Source of the DNA: an uncultured Bacteroides sp.
GTDB taxonomy: Bacteria; Bacteroidota; Bacteroidia; Bacteroidales; Bacteroidaceae
Direction: 5' to 3'
DNA: 10,493 nucleotides
Assembly (NCBI GenBank): GCA_934716785.1
Contig: CAKUYM010000137.1
Coordinates: 1 to 10,493 of the forward strand
Position numbers and translations under genes: made by a program. The notes beneath the pieces were generated by a model, which saw only the letters and a program-made list of their open reading frames with translations, did no database searches and was not told where the DNA came from. This document shows, piece by piece, positions 6,249-10,493 of this stretch (within the stretch, counting starts at the first letter, position 1; every line of letters starts with the position of its first letter).

Positions 6249-9098
6249 ATGAGAAAGTTTCTATTTATTAGTCTGTTTATAGGCAGTTGCGCAATCCTCC
6301 CGGCACAAAAAACGCCTAAAATACCGGATGTCTACAAACCTGTCCGTACTGATATGTACAAGAAAGGATGGATAGACTTCAACAAAAACGGTGTCAAGGA
6401 CATCTATGAAGACCCGACAGCCCCTATCGACGCACGCATCGAAGACCTGCTCAGCCAAATGACACTGGAAGAGAAGACCTGCCAGATGGTAACCCTCTAC
6501 GGATACAAACGGGTATTGAAAGATGATTTACCTACACCCGAATGGAAAAATCAATTGTGGAAAGACGGCATCGGTGCCATCGACGAGCACTTGAACGGAT
6601 TTCAGCAATGGGGACTTCCTCCATCGGATAATGAATATGTATGGCCGGCTTCCAAACATGCTTGGGCGCTGAATGAGGTACAGCGTTTCTTTATCGAAGA
6701 GACACGACTCGGAATCCCGACCGACTTCACCAATGAAGGCATTCGCGGGGTGGAGAGTTATAAGGCTACCAACTTCCCCACCCAACTGGGCTTGGGGCAT
6801 ACATGGAACCGACGACTGATTCATCAGGTAGGACTGATTACCGGACGCGAAGCCCGCATGCTGGGATATACCAATGTGTATGCTCCGGTGCTCGACGTAG
6901 GACGCGACCAGCGCTGGGGACGCTACGAAGAAGTGTATGGGGAATCTCCTTATTTAATAGCGGAATTGGGAATCGAGATGGTGAAAGGCATGCAACACAA
7001 TCATCAGATTGCAGCCACCGGAAAGCACTTCATTGCCTATAGCAACAATAAAGGAGCGCGCGAAGGAATGGCGCGCGTAGATCCGCAGATGTCACCGCGC
7101 GAAGTGGAGATGCTTCATGCCTATCCTTTCAAGAGAGTGATTCGCGAAGCGGGGTTACTCGGTGTGATGAGTTCTTATAATGACTATGACGGTTTCCCGA
7201 TACAAAGCAGCTATTATTGGCTGACTACCCGCCTGCGCGGTGAGATGGGATTTCGCGGATATGTGGTTTCGGACAGTGATGCCGTAGAATATCTTTATAC
7301 CAAGCACGGCACAGCCAAGGACATGAAAGAAGCCGTTCGCCAAAGCGTGGAAGCCGGCTTGAATGTACGCTGCACGTTCCGTTCGCCTGACTCGTATGTG
7401 CTGCCTTTAAGAGAGTTGGTGAAAGAAGGCGGATTGAGCGAAGAAGTTATCAATGACCGTGTACGCGATATTCTAAGAGTGAAGTTCCTCGTCGGACTGT
7501 TCGACCATCCTTATCAAACAGATTTGAAAGGAGCGGATGAAGAAGTGGAGAGAAGAGAAAACGAAGAAGTCGCTTTGCAAGCCTCCCGTGAATCTATCGT
7601 ACTCTTGAAGAATGATAAGAATGTATTGCCGCTGGATGCTTCAAGTATCCAGAAGATAGCAGTATGTGGTCCGAATGCGGATGAACAGTCGTATGCGCTG
7701 ACTCATTACGGTCCTTTGGCGGTAGAGGTTACTTCCGTGTTGAAAGGTATTCAAGATAAGATGGAAGGCAAAGCCGAGGTGCTTTATACCAAGGGTTGCG
7801 AACTGGTGGACGACAACTGGCCGGAATCCGAATTGATAGACTATCCGCTGACGAATGAAGAGCAGAAGGAGATAGAAAAAGCTGTCAGCCTGGCACGGCA
7901 GGCAGATGTAGCTGTTGTTGTATTGGGTGGAGGACAACGCACATGCGGAGAGAATAAATCACGCAGCAGCCTCGACTTGCCCGGCCGCCAGCTCGATCTG
8001 CTGAAAGCGGTTGCAGCTACCGGAAAGCCTGTTGTATTGGTGCTTGTCAACGGACGTCCGTTATCCATCAACTGGGCGGATAAGTTTGTACCTGCCATTC
8101 TCGAAGCATGGTATCCGGGTGCCAAAGGTGGCACTGCAATAGCCGATGTGCTCTTTGGAGATTATAACCCCGGCGGCAAACTGACAGTTACTTTCCCAAA
8201 GACCGTAGGGCAGATACCGTTCAACTTCCCTTGCAAACCGTCTTCACAGATTGACGGTGGCAAGAATCCGGGACTGAGTGGCAATATGTCGCGTGCCAAC
8301 AGTGCATTATATCCTTTCGGATATGGATTGAGCTATACCACTTTCGAATATTCCGACATGAGTATATCGCCGGCTGTCATCACTCCCAATCAGAAGGCAT
8401 ACATCACCTGTAAAGTGACCAATACCGGAAAACGAGCAGGAGACGAAGTGGTGCAGTTGTATGTGCGTGATGTGCTGAGCAGCGTCACTACTTATGAAAT
8501 GAACCTTGCCGGATTTGAACGGGTACATCTGAAACCGGGTGAAACGAAAGAAATCACTTTCCCCATCGACCGCAAAGCACTGGAGTTGCTGAATGCCGAT
8601 ATGCATTGGGTGGTAGAGCCGGGAGATTTCACATTCATGGTGGGGGCTTCGTCTACGGATATCCGCCTGAACGGAACGCTGACCGTTGTCGAACCGGGAC
8701 AGGCAACTACCGCAAAGACAAGCCGAAGCACAAGAAGCGACAGCCCCGTCAGTGCCAGCACCAATACCGAAACAGCGGGCAACGTAATAGACAACAATAT
8801 AGCTACATCATGGCAAGGCAACAAAGGAGATTACATTACTTTCGCCTTGCAGAACGGAGCTAAAATTGACGGAGTATCCATCGCCTTTTCACGCGAGAAC
8901 GGACTTGCCACCGACTTTGAAATACAGCTTTCAGGTGGCGGAGGGCAATTCCTCACCGTATACTCCGGCACTGTGAAAGAGTATAACAAACTGTTGGACT
9001 TCCGCTTCAAAGGGACTACTGCCAGTGATTTACGCATCGTATTAGGCAGCGACCGAGTGGGAATAGCAGAGGTAAAACTGCCCCAACTGAAGAAATAA
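6249..9098 (+). CDS. GH3 beta-glycosidase with Fn3-like and C-terminal discoidin (F5/8 C) domains, exported
   Basis: A 949-residue exported GH3 enzyme that should hydrolyse a terminal beta-linked glucose or xylose with retention. The signal peptide is MRKFLFISLFIGSCAILPAQ; cleavage may be before Q20, but IGSC also resembles a lipobox (Cys14). Next comes an EF-hand-like loop D43-x-N45-x-N47-G-x-x-D51-x-x-E54. The TIM barrel (about 55-390) has the Lys-His pair GKHF (K259-H260) and VVSDSDAV with the nucleophile D342. The alpha/beta sandwich (about 438-690) has GGGQRTCGENKSR, with E568 the likely acid/base. A fibronectin III-like domain (about 712-812) includes GDEVVQLYVRD and is followed by a Ser/Thr-rich linker. 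The tail (about 837-949: NVIDNNIATSWQG..IAEVKL) is an F5/8 type C, CBM32-like domain, probably binding carbohydrate. The start at 6249 gives the normal signal peptide; an upstream in-frame TTG at 6216 overlaps the promoter. It is followed after 17 bases by the lactonase. NagZ-type hexosaminidase is unlikely because the acid/base is in the second domain. Confidence 0.95.
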   Translation: MRKFLFISLFIGSCAILPAQKTPKIPDVYKPVRTDMYKKGWIDFNKNGVKDIYEDPTAPIDARIEDLLSQMTLEEKTCQMVTLYGYKRVLKDDLPTPEWKNQLWKDGIGAIDEHLNGFQQWGLPPSDNEYVWPASKHAWALNEVQRFFIEETRLGIPTDFTNEGIRGVESYKATNFPTQLGLGHTWNRRLIHQVGLITGREARMLGYTNVYAPVLDVGRDQRWGRYEEVYGESPYLIAELGIEMVKGMQHNHQIAATGKHFIAYSNNKGAREGMARVDPQMSPREVEMLHAYPFKRVIREAGLLGVMSSYNDYDGFPIQSSYYWLTTRLRGEMGFRGYVVSDSDAVEYLYTKHGTAKDMKEAVRQSVEAGLNVRCTFRSPDSYVLPLRELVKEGGLSEEVINDRVRDILRVKFLVGLFDHPYQTDLKGADEEVERRENEEVALQASRESIVLLKNDKNVLPLDASSIQKIAVCGPNADEQSYALTHYGPLAVEVTSVLKGIQDKMEGKAEVLYTKGCELVDDNWPESELIDYPLTNEEQKEIEKAVSLARQADVAVVVLGGGQRTCGENKSRSSLDLPGRQLDLLKAVAATGKPVVLVLVNGRPLSINWADKFVPAILEAWYPGAKGGTAIADVLFGDYNPGGKLTVTFPKTVGQIPFNFPCKPSSQIDGGKNPGLSGNMSRANSALYPFGYGLSYTTFEYSDMSISPAVITPNQKAYITCKVTNTGKRAGDEVVQLYVRDVLSSVTTYEMNLAGFERVHLKPGETKEITFPIDRKALELLNADMHWVVEPGDFTFMVGASSTDIRLNGTLTVVEPGQATTAKTSRSTRSDSPVSASTNTETAGNVIDNNIATSWQGNKGDYITFALQNGAKIDGVSIAFSRENGLATDFEIQLSGGGGQFLTVYSGTVKEYNKLLDFRFKGTTASDLRIVLGSDRVGIAEVKLPQLKK

Positions 9099-9115
9099 AA
9101 AAGATTATTTGAGTT

Positions 9116-10276
9116 ATGATAAGAGTTATTGCCACCATCAGCGTTATTATTTGCATGAGTATGAGTGTAATCAGCTGCACACCCCAGAAAGCCGCTCGAA
9201 CGGAAAGTACAGATACCGCAAATCAAGGACTGACAATGCTCGTGGGCACGTATACGTCAGGAGACAGTAAGGGTATTTACAGTTTCCGCTTTGATGAAGA
9301 GACAGGAACCTCCACTGCGCTAAGTACTGTGGAGGTAGAGAATCCTTCTTATCTCGTACCATCTGCCGACGGGATATTTGTGTATGCAGTTAGCGAGTTC
9401 AATAACGAACAGGCTGCTGTCAATGCGTTTGCTTTCGACAAGGAAAAAGGGACTTTCAAATTTTTGAATTCGCAGAAAACCGATGGCGAAGATCCTTGCT
9501 ATATCATAACGAATGGAAATAATGTGGTGACCGCCAATTATAGCGGTGGTAGCATTTCCGTTTTTCCCATTGCGAAGGACGGTTCGCTCCTACCCGCTTC
9601 TGACGTGATAAAGTTCGAAGGATCGGGTGCTGACAAGGAACGGCAGGAAAAGTCGCACTTGCATTGTGTCCGTATCACTCCGGATGGTAGATACCTGTTT
9701 GCCGATAATTTGGGGACGGACCAAATACATAAGTTTACCATAAATCAGAGGGCAAATGCCGAGAATAAAGAGAGCTTTCTTAAAGAAGGTTCACCCGCAG
9801 CCTTTACTGTAGAAGCAGGCTCAGGTCCGCGGCATCTGACGTTTGCCCCGAACGGCAACTATGCTTATCTGATCAATGAACTTTCGGGCACGGTAATCGC
9901 TTTTGAATATAAGGATGGGAATCTGAAAGAGATTCAAACGATAGCCGCTGATACAGTAGGAGCCAAAGGCAGTGGCGACATCCATATCAGCCCGGACGGC
10001 AAGTTCTTGTATGCCAGCAATCGGCTGAAAGCAGACGGCATCGCTATCTTCCGTATCAATCCGGACAATGGAATATTGACAAAAGCCGGCTATCAACTGA
10101 CTGGGATTCATCCACGAAATTTTATCATTACGCCCAATGGAAAATACTTGTTGGTAGCTTGCAGAGATGACAATGTAATTCAGGTTTATGAAAGAGATAC
10201 GGATACGGGACTACTGACGGATATACATAAAGATATAAAAGTAGATAAGCCTGTGTGCATAAAGTTTGTGCCGTGA
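9116..10276 (+). CDS. Seven-bladed beta-propeller lactonase (6-phosphogluconolactonase-like), predicted lipoprotein
   Basis: A 386-residue member of the lactonase beta-propeller family (PF10282), which includes E. coli Pgl, the 6-phosphogluconolactonase of the pentose phosphate pathway. Repeated propeller strands are visible: HLHCVRITPDGRYLFADNLG, GPRHLTFAPNGNYAYLINEL, GDIHISPDGKFLYASNRL and HPRNFIITPNGKYLLVACRD. The N-terminus starts MIRVIATISVIICMSMSVISC; VISC is a good lipobox with Cys21 followed by a short polar tether, so the protein is anchored outside the cytoplasm. That makes a cytoplasmic 6-phosphogluconate role unlikely; an aldonolactone or another sugar lactone is a better guess. 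The gene begins 17 bases after the GH3 stop with no terminator between, so the two form an operon that ends at the hairpin at 10311-10348. Automatic naming as 'pgl' would be misleading. A non-enzymatic propeller is possible. Confidence 0.93.
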   Translation: MIRVIATISVIICMSMSVISCTPQKAARTESTDTANQGLTMLVGTYTSGDSKGIYSFRFDEETGTSTALSTVEVENPSYLVPSADGIFVYAVSEFNNEQAAVNAFAFDKEKGTFKFLNSQKTDGEDPCYIITNGNNVVTANYSGGSISVFPIAKDGSLLPASDVIKFEGSGADKERQEKSHLHCVRITPDGRYLFADNLGTDQIHKFTINQRANAENKESFLKEGSPAAFTVEAGSGPRHLTFAPNGNYAYLINELSGTVIAFEYKDGNLKEIQTIAADTVGAKGSGDIHISPDGKFLYASNRLKADGIAIFRINPDNGILTKAGYQLTGIHPRNFIITPNGKYLLVACRDDNVIQVYERDTDTGLLTDIHKDIKVDKPVCIKFVP

Positions 10277-10309
10277 ATTGCAATAAAACTGATAAAAATC
10301 TATTGCAAT
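10277..10309. repeat. Pair of ATTGCAAT palindromes downstream of lactonase gene
   Basis: The self-complementary octamer ATTGCAAT occurs at 10277-10284, directly after the stop codon, and again at 10302-10309, 25 bases apart. As direct and inverted copies at once, they can pair in RNA into a short stem just before the terminator. Function unknown; may be chance. Confidence 0.4.
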
Positions 10310-10310
10310 C

Positions 10311-10348
10311 TATTCTCACTACGATATTTTTTCATCGTAGTGAGAATA
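10311..10348 (+). terminator. Intrinsic terminator of the GH3-lactonase operon
   Basis: A perfect 15-base-pair stem (10311-10325 with 10334-10348; arm TATTCTCACTACGAT) encloses the 8-base loop ATTTTTTC and is followed by TTTTAG. It lies 34 bases past the lactonase stop. The T run after the stem supports termination on the plus strand; the minus-strand exit is not T-rich. Confidence 0.9.
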
Positions 10349-10377
10349 TTTTAGAAATAAGTTGCGCCACTAAGTAG

Positions 10378-10473
10378 TTATCCTACCCTATCAGGCTTCG
10401 GAAAGTCTGGAATCTCTTCAAAATCAGACACAGTTTTTTTACTGAATTTTCTATAACCCTGATTGTTACTTCT
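10378..10473 (-). other. Short open segment on minus strand, doubtful gene end
   Basis: The minus strand is open for 31 codons up to TAA at 10380-10378 and would end VSDFEEIPDFPKPDRVG, an acidic, proline-containing tail that looks protein-like. It has no ATG, and a TAG (10476-10474) and TGA lie just upstream in the same frame, so if real it is a pseudogene tail or a frameshifted gene end. I do not recognise it. Nothing else is visible in 10349-10493. Confidence 0.15.
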
Positions 10474-10493
10474 CTACAGTCAGAACGAACTGG

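Noticed and set aside
1..10493. CRISPR arrays, insertion sequences, phage or defence genes
   Set aside because: No regularly spaced repeats, transposase motifs or terminal inverted repeats were seen; the genes present are ordinary glycan-utilisation types.

Overview
The window looks like a Bacteroides chromosome segment devoted to glycan degradation. Three things point there. The left edge holds a tmRNA gene whose tag reads GETNYALAA, the tag I associate with Bacteroides. The intergenic region between the divergent genes carries matches to the Bacteroides -7 promoter element TAnnTTTG. The gene content (paired exported GH92 alpha-mannosidases, lipoproteins, a GH3 enzyme with a C-terminal discoidin-like domain) is typical of the genus. 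I cannot resolve the species.

Layout. Positions 1-244 (minus) are the 5' part of ssrA (tmRNA); its 3' end lies outside the window. Positions 245-390 are non-coding and hold an imperfect dyad and a weak ssrA promoter candidate. From 5915 down to 391 (minus) runs a three-gene unit: a GH92 glycosidase, a lipoprotein of the plant/bacterial basic secretory protein (BSP) metallopeptidase-like family, and a second GH92 glycosidase. Gaps are 13 bases and an 8-base overlap, so this is almost certainly one operon. Positions 5916-6248 are a divergent regulatory region with a promoter candidate for each side and a perfect 15-base dyad. From 6249 to 10276 (plus) runs a two-gene unit: a large GH3 beta-glycosidase and a beta-propeller lactonase predicted to be a lipoprotein. 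It ends at a very clear intrinsic terminator at 10311-10348. The last 145 bases hold no gene that I can assign.

How the genes may work together. The minus-strand operon would remove alpha-linked mannose from N-glycan or mannan fragments in the periplasm, while the BSP lipoprotein may attack the peptide part of glycopeptides. The plus-strand pair would release a beta-linked terminal sugar and open a sugar lactone outside the cytoplasm. No SusC/SusD pair, sensor-regulator or surface endoglycanase is present here, so capture and import must be encoded elsewhere. The most interesting points are the putative peptidase between two mannosidases, the extracytoplasmic lactonase paired with a GH3, the divergence of the active-site motif between the two GH92 paralogues, and an EF-hand-like loop at the GH3 N-terminus.
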